In this document: piece after piece, positions 7,689-16,919 of the stretch | Numbering within the stretch: the stretch's first letter is position 1 | Layout: every line of letters begins with the position of its first letter | Origin: Bacillus thuringiensis | GTDB taxonomy: Bacteria; Bacillota; Bacilli; Bacillales; Bacillaceae_G | Assembly (NCBI RefSeq): GCF_022095615.2 | Contig: NZ_CP155559.1 | Span: 3,965,501 to 4,029,500, forward strand | Direction: 5' to 3' | Length of the DNA: 64,000 nt | Made by a program: the position numbers and the translations under genes | Notes under the pieces: model-generated | Told to the model about the DNA's origin: nothing | The model's input: only the letters and a program-made list of their open reading frames with translations | The model's database searches: none

Positions 7689-8750
7689 TTACAAAATAAT
7701 AAGTTCTTTTGGTGATTTCGTAATTACTTCATTACCTTCACTTGTTACAATGATATCATCTTCAATACGTACGCCGCCAATACCTGGAATATAAATACCT
7801 GGTTCTACTGTTACAGCCATACCTGGTTCAAGTACTGTATCAGAACGGAACGCTAAACCTGGTGCTTCATGGATTTCAAGACCGATTCCATGACCAGTAG
7901 AATGTCCAAAGTATTCACCATATCCTTTTTCCGTTATGTAATCGCGCGTTAGCGCATCCGCTTCACGGCCTGTTAAACCAGCTTTAATACCGTTCACACC
8001 ACGTAATTGTGCTTCTAAAACGATATTATAAATTTCTTTCAATTTATCAGATGGTTCACCAACTGCAATCGTACGAGTAATATCAGAACAATATCCTTTG
8101 TAATAAGCGCCGAAGTCTAATGTAACGAAATCTCCTGTTTCTATCACTTTTTCAGATGCCACGCCGTGCGGTAATGCCGAACGAAGACCTGAAGCAACGA
8201 TAATATCAAACGAAGAAGATGTTGCTCCTTGTTTTCTCATGAAAAATTCAAGTTCATTTGACACTTCAATTTCAGATACTCCCGGGCGAATGAATGATAG
8301 AATATGTTCAAAGGCAGCATCTGCAATCTGTGCAGCTTCCTTTAATATCTTAATCTCTGAATCAGTCTTTATCAAGCGTAACTTTTCTACAAGCCCAGAA
8401 GTTGGGATAAATTCAGCATCGATCGCTTCTTTATGCGCTGAATAAGAACTATATGTAAGAGTATCTTGCTCAAAGCCAAGCTTTTGAATTCCTAGTTCCT
8501 TCACTTGCTTTGCAATTTCATCAATGATTAATCCTGCATGCTGTACAATCTCATATCCAACAGCTTGTTTACTAGCCTGCTCTACGTAACGGAAATCTGT
8601 AATAAATTGCGCATGGTTTTTCGAAATCAGTATAACACCAGCTGTTCCTGTGAAGTTAGCCATATACCTACGACTATGTTCATTTGTTAACAAAATACCG
8701 TCAATACCAGCCTCATCAAATGCACTTCTTAATCTTTCGATTTTCTCCAT
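7689..8750 (-). CDS. yqhT: M24-family Xaa-Pro aminopeptidase (YqhT)
   Basis: 353-residue metallopeptidase predicted to release N-terminal residues ahead of proline. It has a creatinase-like N-terminal domain (about 1-125) and a pita-bread C-terminal domain. Metal ligands are visible in DFGAYYKGYCSDITRT, GHSTGHGIGLEIHE, TVEPGIYI and GGVRIEDD. It lies between aroQ and efp as in B. subtilis, with only 4 bases to aroQ, and is probably co-transcribed with both. Confidence 0.94.
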   Translation of the reverse strand: MEKIERLRSAFDEAGIDGILLTNEHSRRYMANFTGTAGVILISKNHAQFITDFRYVEQASKQAVGYEIVQHAGLIIDEIAKQVKELGIQKLGFEQDTLTYSSYSAHKEAIDAEFIPTSGLVEKLRLIKTDSEIKILKEAAQIADAAFEHILSFIRPGVSEIEVSNELEFFMRKQGATSSSFDIIVASGLRSALPHGVASEKVIETGDFVTLDFGAYYKGYCSDITRTIAVGEPSDKLKEIYNIVLEAQLRGVNGIKAGLTGREADALTRDYITEKGYGEYFGHSTGHGIGLEIHEAPGLAFRSDTVLEPGMAVTVEPGIYIPGIGGVRIEDDIIVTSEGNEVITKSPKELIIL

Positions 8751-8754
8751 TACT

Positions 8755-9195
8755 TTATGCCTCCCTCAATTTCTCCATTAATGCAAATAACGCTAACTTA
8801 TAGCCATAAAAACCAAATCCAACAATTTGTCCCGCACAAACAGCTGCCGTCACAGATTCGTGACGGAACGACTCACGCTGGTGAATGTTAGAAATATGTA
8901 CTTCAATAACAGGAATCGAAATGCTCGCAATTGCATCTCGAATCGCATAGCTATAATGCGTAAATGCCCCAGGATTTAAAATGATCCCTTCATATGTATC
9001 TTCCGCCTCATGAATACGATCGATAATCGCACCTTCATGATTCGATTGGAAACATTCTAACTCCACTCCCAATGTTTCTGCTTCTTGCTTCATATCTGTT
9101 TCAAGTGTCGCTAGCGTGCCCTTTCCATATACATTTACCTCCCTGACACCGAGGCGATTTAGGTTAGGACCGTTTACGAGGAGTACCTTTTTCAT
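8755..9195 (-). CDS. aroQ: 3-dehydroquinate dehydratase, type II
   Basis: 146 residues from ATG 9195 (MKKVLLVNGPNLNRLG). It catalyses dehydration of 3-dehydroquinate to 3-dehydroshikimate in the shikimate pathway. Family motifs seen are NGPNLNRLG near the N-terminus (with the flexible catalytic loop after it), NPGAFTHYSYAI and EVHISNIHQRESFRH. AAGGAG precedes the chosen start; the longer frame to 9234 lacks one. Another shikimate enzyme, aroK, lies at 34.6 kb in this window. Confidence 0.97.
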   Translation of the reverse strand: MKKVLLVNGPNLNRLGVREVNVYGKGTLATLETDMKQEAETLGVELECFQSNHEGAIIDRIHEAEDTYEGIILNPGAFTHYSYAIRDAIASISIPVIEVHISNIHQRESFRHESVTAAVCAGQIVGFGFYGYKLALFALMEKLREA

Positions 9196-9247
9196 ATGCT
9201 TAAAACTCCTTAGTATTAAATATCTATACAACATTTTAACATAGGAG

Positions 9248-9736
9248 TTACTTATTTGAATAGTTCGTCTTCTCTTCTCCTTCTCTCTCAGCTTTATTGG
9301 TATTTACTGCGTAGGAAACAGAGTATGCTATAAACACACCATACAATATAAAAATGCATATCGTCGTCACAATTGTTTCTTTCGGTAAATGAAGTGCACT
9401 TTTAATGGCAGGCGCTATTAATCCCATTCCGAAAAATAGTAACGCCCACCAAAATAGCCCATAAATCACCCCTGGAATAATTCCTTCAAACTTTACCAAA
9501 AACGCTTTATACAAAAAGGCAATTAAAATCGAAAGTAGTCCCATACAAACAATTCCTGACACATTGCCCCATACCCCTTCTTTCCAGCTTCCAAAGGCAA
9601 ATGGTAAAAGTAAATAGTTCGGTCCCGCTTCCGTAAATGAAAATATATGAAGGAAATACCATATCCCCCCCCAAAAGATTCCACCAAATAAACCAATTTG
9701 TACAAAATTCCTTGTTCCTAATTGTTCTTGACTCAC
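9248..9736 (-). CDS. yqhR: YqhR family membrane protein
   Basis: 162 residues from GTG 9736, chosen because GGAGG lies 7 bases upstream; the TTG at 9754 would precede that site. Four to five transmembrane helices are predicted by eye. The position next to aroQ and opposite yqhQ matches B. subtilis yqhR. Function unknown. Confidence 0.85.
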   Translation of the reverse strand: MSQEQLGTRNFVQIGLFGGIFWGGIWYFLHIFSFTEAGPNYLLLPFAFGSWKEGVWGNVSGIVCMGLLSILIAFLYKAFLVKFEGIIPGVIYGLFWWALLFFGMGLIAPAIKSALHLPKETIVTTICIFILYGVFIAYSVSYAVNTNKAEREGEEKTNYSNK

Positions 9737-9980
9737 ATCGACACCTCCGCTCAATAGTATGCCCGAAACTATTTTGAACCATGTTTAAATACTGCAAAAT
9801 TTGTCTATAAAAAGAATAAGAAATGTCCGACTCTCGTAACATTTTTCCTTGTCATATACTTGTATTTGTCGATAAAATAAAGGAAACTCGGTGATTGTCT
9901 TATTTCAAAATGACAGAACCCAGTATGACAATTGCCTCTTTTTCTACATAAGAGAGAAACAAATACAGGTTGGTGTTAAC

Positions 9981-10901
9981 ATGGCAGAAGAGTCAAAACA
10001 AATATATGGCGGGCAAGCAGTCATAGAAGGAGTTATGTTTGGCGGTAGAGAATATACTGTTACAGCGGTTCGTCGTAAAGATAAATCGATTGAATTTTAT
10101 CGATTACCACGCGTTCGTAATAAAGCATTATCTATCCTGAAAAAAATTCCATTTTTACGAGGGATTGCCGCTATTGTGGATGCAAGTGCGAACGGAGCAA
10201 AACATTTAAACTTTGCTTCAGAACGATTTGATGTCCACCCAGAAGAAGACGCACAAATCGCAAATAACAAAGAAGAACAATCGAAATTAACGATGGTATT
10301 AGGAGTTGCAGCAGTTGGTGTTTTATCTTTCATATTCGGTAAAGTCATTTTCACAGCAGTTCCTGCACTACTAGCTGAATTAACGAGACCGATTTTCCCC
10401 TCTCATACAGGGCAAATCATTGTCGAAAGTGTCATTAAGCTCATGCTATTATTGAGCTATATATACTTTATTTCTTTAACCCCACTTATTAAGCGGGTAT
10501 TTCAGTACCATGGTGCGGAGCATAAAGTAATTAATGCCTATGAGAATAATCTTCCAATGACTGTAGAAAATGTGCAAAAACAAACGCGCCTTCATTATCG
10601 CTGTGGCAGTAGCTTTATTATATTTACAGTCATTATTGGAATGTTTGTTTATTTCCTTGTCCCTACAGATCCACTTTGGGCCAGAGTCGTAAACCGAATT
10701 TTATTAATTCCAGTCGTTCTCGGCATTTCTTTTGAAGTGTTGCAATTTACAAATCGATTACGCGATATTCCAGTATTACGCATACTTGGATATCCCGGAT
10801 TATGGCTGCAACTATTAACAACGAAAGAACCAACAGATGATCAAGTGGAAGTAGCCATTGCATCGTTTGAAGAATTATTACGTTTAGAAAACAAACAATA
10901 A
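9981..10901 (+). CDS. yqhQ: YqhQ, DUF1385 family membrane protein
   Basis: 306 residues from ATG 9981 (MAEESKQIYGGQAVIEGVMFGG). The N-terminal GGQAVIEGVMF and the central FQYHGAEHKVINAYE and LHYRCGSSF segments are the hallmark of DUF1385. Four or so membrane helices lie between about residues 90 and 260. The function is not established; the conserved His/Glu/Cys residues suggest a metal or catalytic site. Upstream in-frame codons from 9891 have no ribosome site; the one for 9981 (GGTTGGTG) is modest. Confidence 0.9.
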   Translation: MAEESKQIYGGQAVIEGVMFGGREYTVTAVRRKDKSIEFYRLPRVRNKALSILKKIPFLRGIAAIVDASANGAKHLNFASERFDVHPEEDAQIANNKEEQSKLTMVLGVAAVGVLSFIFGKVIFTAVPALLAELTRPIFPSHTGQIIVESVIKLMLLLSYIYFISLTPLIKRVFQYHGAEHKVINAYENNLPMTVENVQKQTRLHYRCGSSFIIFTVIIGMFVYFLVPTDPLWARVVNRILLIPVVLGISFEVLQFTNRLRDIPVLRILGYPGLWLQLLTTKEPTDDQVEVAIASFEELLRLENKQ

Positions 10902-10980
10902 TTATTTAAAAATGGTGTTCAACTCCTTTCCTCATCGTTAATATACTATTTTTAATATATGTTTTTAGGAGGTGTTCCTT

Positions 10981-11382
10981 ATGAACGGTCGTTCGTTTAC
11001 ATTCGCTATAGTTATGCTTATTATCGGATTAGCAATATTCGGCCTTGTTTCATCTGTCATTACAGATCCAATGGGAGTTTTAAAAAATATTGGTATCATG
11101 TTGGCTGTCGTTGGTATCTTTTATTTACTCTACAAAATGTTTACAAACTCTAGTGGTTCTGCAAATTCGCAAAGCTCTTATAAGCGTGCTGCAAAACAAT
11201 CGAACCGCAAACATGGGAAACAAAACGTAGCACCCCTAAGCAATTCATTATTTAAATCAAATGCTTCTAATGACAAAGATAAAAAAGGGAATCCTTCCAC
11301 TTTGAAGCGAAAAAGAAAACAATCTCATCTGACTGTCATTGAAGGTAAAAAAAACAAAAAGAAAGACCGTGCTTCCTTTTAG
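10981..11382 (+). CDS. yqhP: YqhP, SA1362 family protein
   Basis: 133 residues. It has two hydrophobic helices near the N-terminus (about residues 5-26 and 37-55), then a long basic, low-complexity cytoplasmic tail (SSYKRAAKQSNRKHGKQN... ending KGKKNKKKDRASF-like). The ATG at 10981 has AGGAGGTG correctly spaced. It follows yqhQ as in B. subtilis. Its stop codon overlaps the stop of the opposing HAD gene by 4 bases. Function unknown. Confidence 0.82.
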   Translation: MNGRSFTFAIVMLIIGLAIFGLVSSVITDPMGVLKNIGIMLAVVGIFYLLYKMFTNSSGSANSQSSYKRAAKQSNRKHGKQNVAPLSNSLFKSNASNDKDKKGNPSTLKRKRKQSHLTVIEGKKNKKKDRASF

Positions 11383-11400
11383 GAAATACGGTCTTTTTTT
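11362..11400. terminator. bidirectional terminator inside two overlapping 3' ends
   Basis: AAAGACCGT...ACGGTCTTTTTTT stem with an inner TTCC/GGAA pairing. It spans the last codons of yqhP and of the converging HAD gene. Confidence 0.8.
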
Positions 11401-12041
11401 ATACTTTGAAGCACTTCTTTCAAACTTTTATCTTTCATACTTTCAATTCGAAGGTGATGATTTTCAAATGGTAAATTCCGTGTCACATCATTAGGTACAA
11501 CAACGCACTTTAATTCTGCTGCAATCGCTGCTTTCAATCCGTTTAACGAGTCTTCAAATACAACAACTTCAGACGGATCAATCCCTAAATCTTCTATTGC
11601 AATTTGATAAAGTGCTGGGTCTGGTTTTACCTTTTCAACATCTTCTCTCGTTTTAATGACTTCAAAATAATCTCGAATTTGTAGCTCTTCCAAAAAAGGA
11701 ATAACCCATTCTCTAGATGAACTGGAAGCTAATGCGATTTTCAATCCCATTTCTTTCGCTTCCTCTAAATATTCTTTTACCCCGTCACGAGCTTCTGGTA
11801 TTTTCATTTTCTCTTTATGTAAAGTTTTCACTTTTTCTTTTAATGCATGCTTGTTAAACTTCTCTTTTAATTGCTCATTTAAATATGCATATAGTACATC
11901 ATCTGTCGTTCCAATACATTTTGCAAATTCCTCTAAAGGTAAATCTCCACCATACTCACGAACGGCGTCTCTGAAAGAGTGAAACCATATTGTTTCTGTG
12001 TCTACAATTAATCCATCAAAATCAAAAATAATTGCTTTCAT
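11379..12041 (-). CDS. HAD-superfamily hydrolase (beta-phosphoglucomutase-like)
   Basis: 220-residue HAD phosphatase/phosphomutase, subfamily IA variant 3. Motif I is DFDGLIVDTE at residues 7-16 with nucleophile and acid Asp. Motif II is ASSSSRE, motif III is the Lys in EKVKPDPALY, and motif IV is VVFEDSLNG. The helical cap lies at about residues 20-85. The substrate is unknown. The downstream 3' end overlaps yqhP on the other strand, and mntR lies upstream in the same direction. Confidence 0.88.
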   Translation of the reverse strand: MKAIIFDFDGLIVDTETIWFHSFRDAVREYGGDLPLEEFAKCIGTTDDVLYAYLNEQLKEKFNKHALKEKVKTLHKEKMKIPEARDGVKEYLEEAKEMGLKIALASSSSREWVIPFLEELQIRDYFEVIKTREDVEKVKPDPALYQIAIEDLGIDPSEVVVFEDSLNGLKAAIAAELKCVVVPNDVTRNLPFENHHLRIESMKDKSLKEVLQSIKKDRIS

Positions 12042-12066
12042 AATTTCCCCATCCTTTTCGGTTGAA

Positions 12067-12619
<553 letters not shown>

Positions 12620-12635
12620 CTAAATATTTAAAAGA

Positions 12636-12669
12636 AAAAAGAACTTGCATTCCAATACAAGTTCTTTTC
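12636..12669 (-). terminator. splB terminator
   Basis: AAGAACTTG / CAAGTTCTT stem followed by T residues on the minus strand, overlapping the splB stop codon. Confidence 0.75.
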
Positions 12670-13693
12670 ATGTAAAGTATTGAATTTCTGCATTAGGAAA
12701 AAAGTGATGAATATATCCTCTAATCGTTTCTTCCAATACTTCTGCATCATCTTTTTTATATACGTATTTCCCGATGCCATATCGTCCCCATTTATATTTG
12801 CGCTTCTCTTCATCCATTTCAAGCTTCGTATTCGGATAACGCTCTTGAATGACCTTTTTTGCTGGTTTTGTAAAGCGATGTTGAATTAATTCAAATGTTA
12901 AATTCGGTATCGACAAATCTTTTAGCGCATTGTACAGTCGCTCAAATAGTTCACGGTATCCTTCTTCCCATCCTTCATGCATATAAAGTGGTGCAACTAT
13001 AAAGCCCAGTGGATAACCCGCACCTGCTACTTTACGAGCCGCTTCAATTCGTTCTTCAAAAGGTGATGTCCCTGGCTCAAAATTTTTGATTACATACCGT
13101 GAATTAATACTAAACCTGAAACGAGTTTTCCCATTATGTTTTGCATCTAATAAATGATCAACGTGCGAATATTTCGTAACGAAACGTAAACGCCCATGCT
13201 CACTTTCTCCAATGAATTCAATCGTCTGCTTTAATGCATATGTTAAATGATCAATTCCAACGATATCTGATGTACAAGCCGCTTCAAACCTTGTTATTTC
13301 AGGTGCTCTTTCATCCATATATTGCTTTGCCTTCTCAAATATTTCATCAAGATTCACATACACGCGAACGTAAGGCTTACTCCCCAGTGTTGTTTGCAAA
13401 TAGCAATAATGACAATGTCCCATACACCCTGTTGCAAGCGGAATTGCATATTCAGCTGACGGTTTTGACGTATCAAACTTTAACGTCTTCCTCACCCCAA
13501 CAACAAGTGTCGCCTTTGCATTACGATACTTTTGCAAATCATTTTCACCTGGCAAATTTCTAATTTGATTGTGTGATGTCGTTTCACGAATTTCTAATTC
13601 CATCTTCGTAAACTTCTCATAAAGCTCTTTTCCAAGCGGATATTCGAGCGCCCTCGGTTCAAAGTAAACGAGTTTTGGCATAAATGGTTTCAT
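12668..13693 (-). CDS. splB: spore photoproduct lyase
   Basis: 341-residue radical SAM enzyme that repairs the spore photoproduct (5-thyminyl-dihydrothymine) in germinating spores. The [4Fe-4S] motif CMGHCHYC (Cys-x3-Cys-x2-Cys) sits at about residues 90-97 after ATGCM. The conserved radical-quenching cysteine region AACTSDIVGIDHLTYA is visible. ATG 13693 (MKPFMPKLVYFEPRA) has GGAGGG upstream. B. subtilis carries spl elsewhere; here it is inserted between mntR and lipM, divergent from padR. The family is sigma-G dependent in B. subtilis. Confidence 0.96.
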   Translation of the reverse strand: MKPFMPKLVYFEPRALEYPLGKELYEKFTKMELEIRETTSHNQIRNLPGENDLQKYRNAKATLVVGVRKTLKFDTSKPSAEYAIPLATGCMGHCHYCYLQTTLGSKPYVRVYVNLDEIFEKAKQYMDERAPEITRFEAACTSDIVGIDHLTYALKQTIEFIGESEHGRLRFVTKYSHVDHLLDAKHNGKTRFRFSINSRYVIKNFEPGTSPFEERIEAARKVAGAGYPLGFIVAPLYMHEGWEEGYRELFERLYNALKDLSIPNLTFELIQHRFTKPAKKVIQERYPNTKLEMDEEKRKYKWGRYGIGKYVYKKDDAEVLEETIRGYIHHFFPNAEIQYFT

Positions 13694-13760
13694 ATGCTTC
13701 CCTCCTCTCGTTAGTATGGGAAACGCCGAGAAATTAACACTCATTAAAGTTTTCCACTTA

Positions 13761-13781
13761 GTAACTTGCGTTGCAAGTTAC
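13761..13781. promoter_or_regulatory. PadR operator O1 overlapping the -35 of the padR promoter
   Basis: Perfect inverted repeat GTAACTTGC-GTT-GCAAGTTAC. It covers the proposed -35 (TTGCGT, 13766-13771); the -10 TATAAT follows at 13789-13794 with a 17-base spacer. The size and shape (GTAAC...GTTAC) suit a PadR dimer. Confidence 0.7.
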
Positions 13782-13805
13782 CGAATGTTATAATTTGGAT
13801 ATCAG

Positions 13806-13827
13806 CTACCTTGCAACGCAAGTTACC
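13806..13827. promoter_or_regulatory. PadR operator O2 between promoter and padR start
   Basis: Second near-copy TACCTTGC-AAC-GCAAGTTACC, in the opposite orientation to O1 and just after the -10, in the initial transcribed region. Confidence 0.65.
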
Positions 13828-13848
13828 TGAATAAAAGGTGGTGAAACC

Positions 13849-14166
13849 ATGCACAGCCAAATGTTAAAAGGTGTACTCGAAGGTTGCATCCTATACATCA
13901 TTTCACAAGAAGAAGTGTACGGATATGAACTAAGTACAAAATTAAATACATACGGATTTACATTCGTAAGCGAAGGAAGCATATACCCGTTATTGTTACG
14001 TATGCAAAAAGAAAAATTGATTGAAGGAACATTAAAAGCCTCCTCACTCGGTCCAAAGCGAAAATATTATCACGTAACCGCTAAAGGATTAGAACAACTT
14101 GAAGAATTTAAACAAAGCTGGGGAATGGTTTCAACGACCGTAAACAACTTATTACAAGGGGAGTGA
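13849..14166 (+). CDS. PadR-family transcriptional regulator
   Basis: 105-residue PadR repressor. The winged HTH covers about residues 8-85 (ILYIISQEEVYGYELSTKL ... EGSIYPLLLRMQKEKLI ... GPKRKYYHVTAKGLEQL), ending in a short helix for dimerisation. Two palindromic sites flank its promoter, so it is probably autoregulated. It is followed at once by a DUF1129-type membrane protein whose ribosome site overlaps its stop codon; such pairs commonly sense membrane-active compounds. The ligand is unknown. Confidence 0.92.
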   Translation: MHSQMLKGVLEGCILYIISQEEVYGYELSTKLNTYGFTFVSEGSIYPLLLRMQKEKLIEGTLKASSLGPKRKYYHVTAKGLEQLEEFKQSWGMVSTTVNNLLQGE

Positions 14167-14171
14167 TAGGG

Positions 14172-14843
14172 ATGAAGGCGAAAGACATGGTTGAATTAAA
14201 CAACAAAAAACGAGAACTCTTAACACCTGAAAACGAAGCTGCTTATGGTGATATGTTAGTATATCTTCGAATATCAAGCGTACCCGAGCAACAAATGGAG
14301 GAACTGTTGCTAGAAATATTAGATCATCTCATCGAAGCACAAGCAGAAAATAAAAATGCTTATGACATCTTTGGCGATGATTTACAGTCTTATTGCGATG
14401 AACTTATCTCAGCTTTACCAACCCAAACAAAGTTAGAAAAAACTTCTCTAATCGGTTTTATTATTAGCTTACTTCTTGCTATACAGTTTGGAATCGATGC
14501 AATTGTTTCATTTTTCATTTTGACCTTTGGAAATAATGCGGAACAATTTACTCCAGTTTTTAGTATCCCTGGAACTATTTTGTCTGTTTCACTCATTATT
14601 CTAGGAATACTGCTTATTTTATATTTATTAAAGCGTTACTCCTTTGATCAAAAAATAAATTGGAAAAGAAGAATTCTATTTGGATTTACGTTCGCTACTC
14701 CATTTTGTGCATCTGTATTTTTACATATTTATTTTAAAAAGCAACCTTATCTCATTTATCATCTAACTTTTTGGCAAAATGCCTTAATCGCTATCTTATT
14801 TTTTGTTTTATATAAATTACTATACAAAAAATCAAAATTTTAA
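14172..14843 (+). CDS. DUF1129-family membrane protein
   Basis: 223 residues from ATG 14172, with AAGGGGAG 8 bases upstream; a GTG at 14163 overlaps the padR stop and is less likely. The soluble N-terminal helical domain (about 1-95, with ENEAAYGDMLVYLR and LLLEILDHLIEAQ...FGDDLQSYCDEL) is typical of the DUF1129/PadR partner proteins. Four transmembrane helices follow (about 98-120, 133-155, 170-187 and 195-215). Probably co-transcribed with padR. Function unknown. Confidence 0.85.
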   Translation: MKAKDMVELNNKKRELLTPENEAAYGDMLVYLRISSVPEQQMEELLLEILDHLIEAQAENKNAYDIFGDDLQSYCDELISALPTQTKLEKTSLIGFIISLLLAIQFGIDAIVSFFILTFGNNAEQFTPVFSIPGTILSVSLIILGILLILYLLKRYSFDQKINWKRRILFGFTFATPFCASVFLHIYFKKQPYLIYHLTFWQNALIAILFFVLYKLLYKKSKF

Positions 14844-14867
14844 CAGCCCTTCAAAAGGCTGTTTTTC
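14842..14867 (+). terminator. padR operon terminator
   Basis: AACAGCC / GGCTGTT hairpin followed by TTTTCTT directly after the stop codon. Confidence 0.8.
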
Positions 14868-14940
14868 TTCTGTCTAATTTTACAAATTGAAAAATTTCAT
14901 AAAGAAAATAAGAAAAATGCAAAATAATTAAAGTTAATTG

Positions 14941-14970
14941 TTGACGTGATGCTTTTATTATCGGTATCAT
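14941..14970 (+). promoter_or_regulatory. putative sigma-A promoter for the 15044 gene
   Basis: TTGACG at 14941 followed 18 bases later by TATCAT. The transcript would carry a leader of about 65 bases. No other better promoter is seen in the gap. Confidence 0.4.
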
Positions 14971-15043
14971 AAATCTTCGTGAGCAATTATTTTTCGTTAT
15001 ACGATTTTTTTATTATTACTGAATTTTTGAGAGGAGAAATTAG

Positions 15044-15883
15044 ATGTCAGTTAAGAAGAAAACGCAAGTACGCACCGGCAAAATGGTACGTGAACTAATG
15101 TTAGCAGACGAAGATGTAAATGCTTCGCTAATTATGGTATATAGTGAAAACGGTGTAAACGCAGAAATTAAAATCGAGGGCTTAACGCCGAAATGTAACG
15201 AAGAATTATTTTTGAGCGGAAACGTGGATTGGAACAAGAGTGTTATTTATAAAATTGTTGATTTCACTGGGAACGCTGAAGTTGGTAAAGTTACATTAAC
15301 AGCGATGAACAAAAACAATGTTTCTCTAGAAGTTGAACGCGTTATGTGGAGCAAAGAAAATAAAGAAGCTGCTGAGCAAGAAGAAACAGTTGTAGAACCT
15401 ACTCCGAAAAAAGAAGTAGTTGTAGAAGCTCCAAAAGCAGTTGCAGCCGCTCCAAAACCTGTTACGCGAGTAGAAACACCAGTAGCACCTAAACCTACTC
15501 CGGTACCAACGCCGAAGCCAGTAAGTGTAGAAGCAGCTGTGGAACTATCTACTCCAGCACCTGTGAAAAAAGCAGTACCAACTCCAGTTACAAAGCAAGA
15601 GACAGCACCGGTCGCTCCTGCAAAACCGAAGCAACCTGCTTTGACTGAAACAAATACAAAACTACAAGAAAATTATGTTAAACTTGTGAAAAAGACAATT
15701 GAAGTTTGTCAAGATTACGAGCTTGGCATCGACATAGATGATTCTATTGAAAGCTTAAAAGGAGAACTACAAAGCCAAGGTATTAGCGTTACATTCGACA
15801 AAGAAATTATGGACGTTGTAAATCGCCTTCGTTCTTTACAAGATAAAGGAATCAAAGTAGAAAAAGTACTTAATTTACTATAA
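15044..15883 (+). CDS. unrecognised protein with Pro/Ala/Val-rich linker
   Basis: 279 residues, family not recognised. Three parts can be seen. The first is a compact N-terminal domain (about 1-105) with alternating strands (SLIMVYSENGVNAEIKIEG, VIYKIVDFTG) and one Cys. The second is a disordered linker (about 110-205) made of Pro, Ala, Val, Lys and Glu with PKPTPVPTPKP-like repeats. The third is a helical C-terminal domain (about 208-279) with a heptad-like pattern (LQENYVKLVKKTIEVCQDYE ... VVNRLRSLQDKGIKVEKVL). There is no signal peptide or membrane helix. GGAGAAATTAG precedes the ATG, and it has its own promoter-like sequence and terminator. Confidence 0.85.
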   Translation: MSVKKKTQVRTGKMVRELMLADEDVNASLIMVYSENGVNAEIKIEGLTPKCNEELFLSGNVDWNKSVIYKIVDFTGNAEVGKVTLTAMNKNNVSLEVERVMWSKENKEAAEQEETVVEPTPKKEVVVEAPKAVAAAPKPVTRVETPVAPKPTPVPTPKPVSVEAAVELSTPAPVKKAVPTPVTKQETAPVAPAKPKQPALTETNTKLQENYVKLVKKTIEVCQDYELGIDIDDSIESLKGELQSQGISVTFDKEIMDVVNRLRSLQDKGIKVEKVLNLL

Positions 15884-15921
15884 AAAAAATAAGAGATGGC
15901 AATTGCCACCTCTTATTTTTT
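15884..15921. terminator. bidirectional terminator
   Basis: AAATAAGAG(A)TGGCA / TGCCA(C)CTCTTATTT stem flanked by A and T runs, shared with the converging lipM. Confidence 0.8.
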
Positions 15922-16749
15922 ATAATTCCATTCCTTACTTTCATACTTCTCTTTTGCTAATGTTTGCACTTCATGTAACTGCTCTTCTGTTAATTCATAC
16001 GGAACAAGCTCTACATCTAATCCTTTTTCAAACCCAACCTCAAACGCTTTAATTAGCTGCTGGATTGTAAACGTACGGTCTGTTAATTCATTAATTGCTA
16101 CCGCTTTAGAAGAGAACATACTCTTCATACGTTCTTTTACACGTTCATTCGGGAATAAAAACAGATCGTATAATTCATCTAAATCTATTTCTAATGGAAT
16201 CGATCCATGCTGTAATATCACACCTTTTTGACGTGTTTGCGCACTACCTGCGATTTTTCTTCCTTCTACTACAATTTCATACCAAGACGGTGCATCAAAG
16301 CATACGCCTGAACGTGGATTTTTTAAATTTTCACGGTCTGCTTCTGTTTTTGGAACTGCATAATACGCTTCTAATCCTAATGCCTTAAAACCGTCTAGTA
16401 AACCTTGCGAAATAATACGATACGCTTCTGTAACTGTTTTTGGCATATTTGGATGATCTTCAGACACAATAACACTGTACGTTAATTCTTTATCATGTAG
16501 TACACCCCTGCCGCCTGTTTGACGACGAACGAATCCATATTTCTTTTCGTTAACTACATCCATATTAATATCTTTTTCAACACGCTGGAAATATCCCACT
16601 GTTAATGTTGGTACTTCCCATTCATAAAAACGAATGGTTGGTGGCATTTTCTTTTCACTTTGCCAATTTAATAAACATTCATCTAACGCCATATTAAATG
16701 CCGGTGAACATTGACCAGAGTTAATATAACACCATTTTTCTTTTCCCAT
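15913..16749 (-). CDS. lipM: octanoyltransferase LipM
   Basis: 278-residue octanoyl-[acyl carrier protein]:protein transferase of the LplA/BPL fold. It moves octanoate to GcvH, the first step of lipoate synthesis in Bacillus. Motifs seen are [45 protein letters not shown] (catalytic Cys), and [23 protein letters not shown]. The start at 16749 ([12 protein letters not shown]) gives the same length as B. subtilis LipM (YqhM). Its acceptor protein belongs to the glycine cleavage system, whose other subunits lie at 26-30 kb. Confidence 0.96.
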   Translation of the reverse strand: MGKEKWCYINSGQCSPAFNMALDECLLNWQSEKKMPPTIRFYEWEVPTLTVGYFQRVEKDINMDVVNEKKYGFVRRQTGGRGVLHDKELTYSVIVSEDHPNMPKTVTEAYRIISQGLLDGFKALGLEAYYAVPKTEADRENLKNPRSGVCFDAPSWYEIVVEGRKIAGSAQTRQKGVILQHGSIPLEIDLDELYDLFLFPNERVKERMKSMFSSKAVAINELTDRTFTIQQLIKAFEVGFEKGLDVELVPYELTEEQLHEVQTLAKEKYESKEWNYKK

Positions 16750-16919
16750 CCTGCACCTCATATAACCAATTATTTTTCACATTCTCTAGTCTACCAAATT
16801 CGACAAAATTTGTGAAAGAATACGAAATTTCTTCTTATATGCAAATGAATCTGTTGCATAAATACATACGGGCATTATAATATTGAAAGTAGGATAAGAA
16901 AAAAGGGAGCGATAGAATC

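Noticed and set aside
9507..9842. Two further minus-strand ORFs overlapping yqhR in other frames
   Set aside because: Both overlap the conserved membrane gene yqhR, have no usable ribosome site, and the protein sequences are shadow-like (cysteine- and tryptophan-rich).
14163..14171. GTG at 14163 as start of the DUF1129 gene
   Set aside because: It lies within the GGGGAG ribosome site itself; the ATG at 14172 has the right spacing.
15040..15237. Minus-strand ORF opposite the start of the 15044 gene
   Set aside because: No ribosome site; the plus-strand gene has a ribosome site, promoter-like sequence and terminator.
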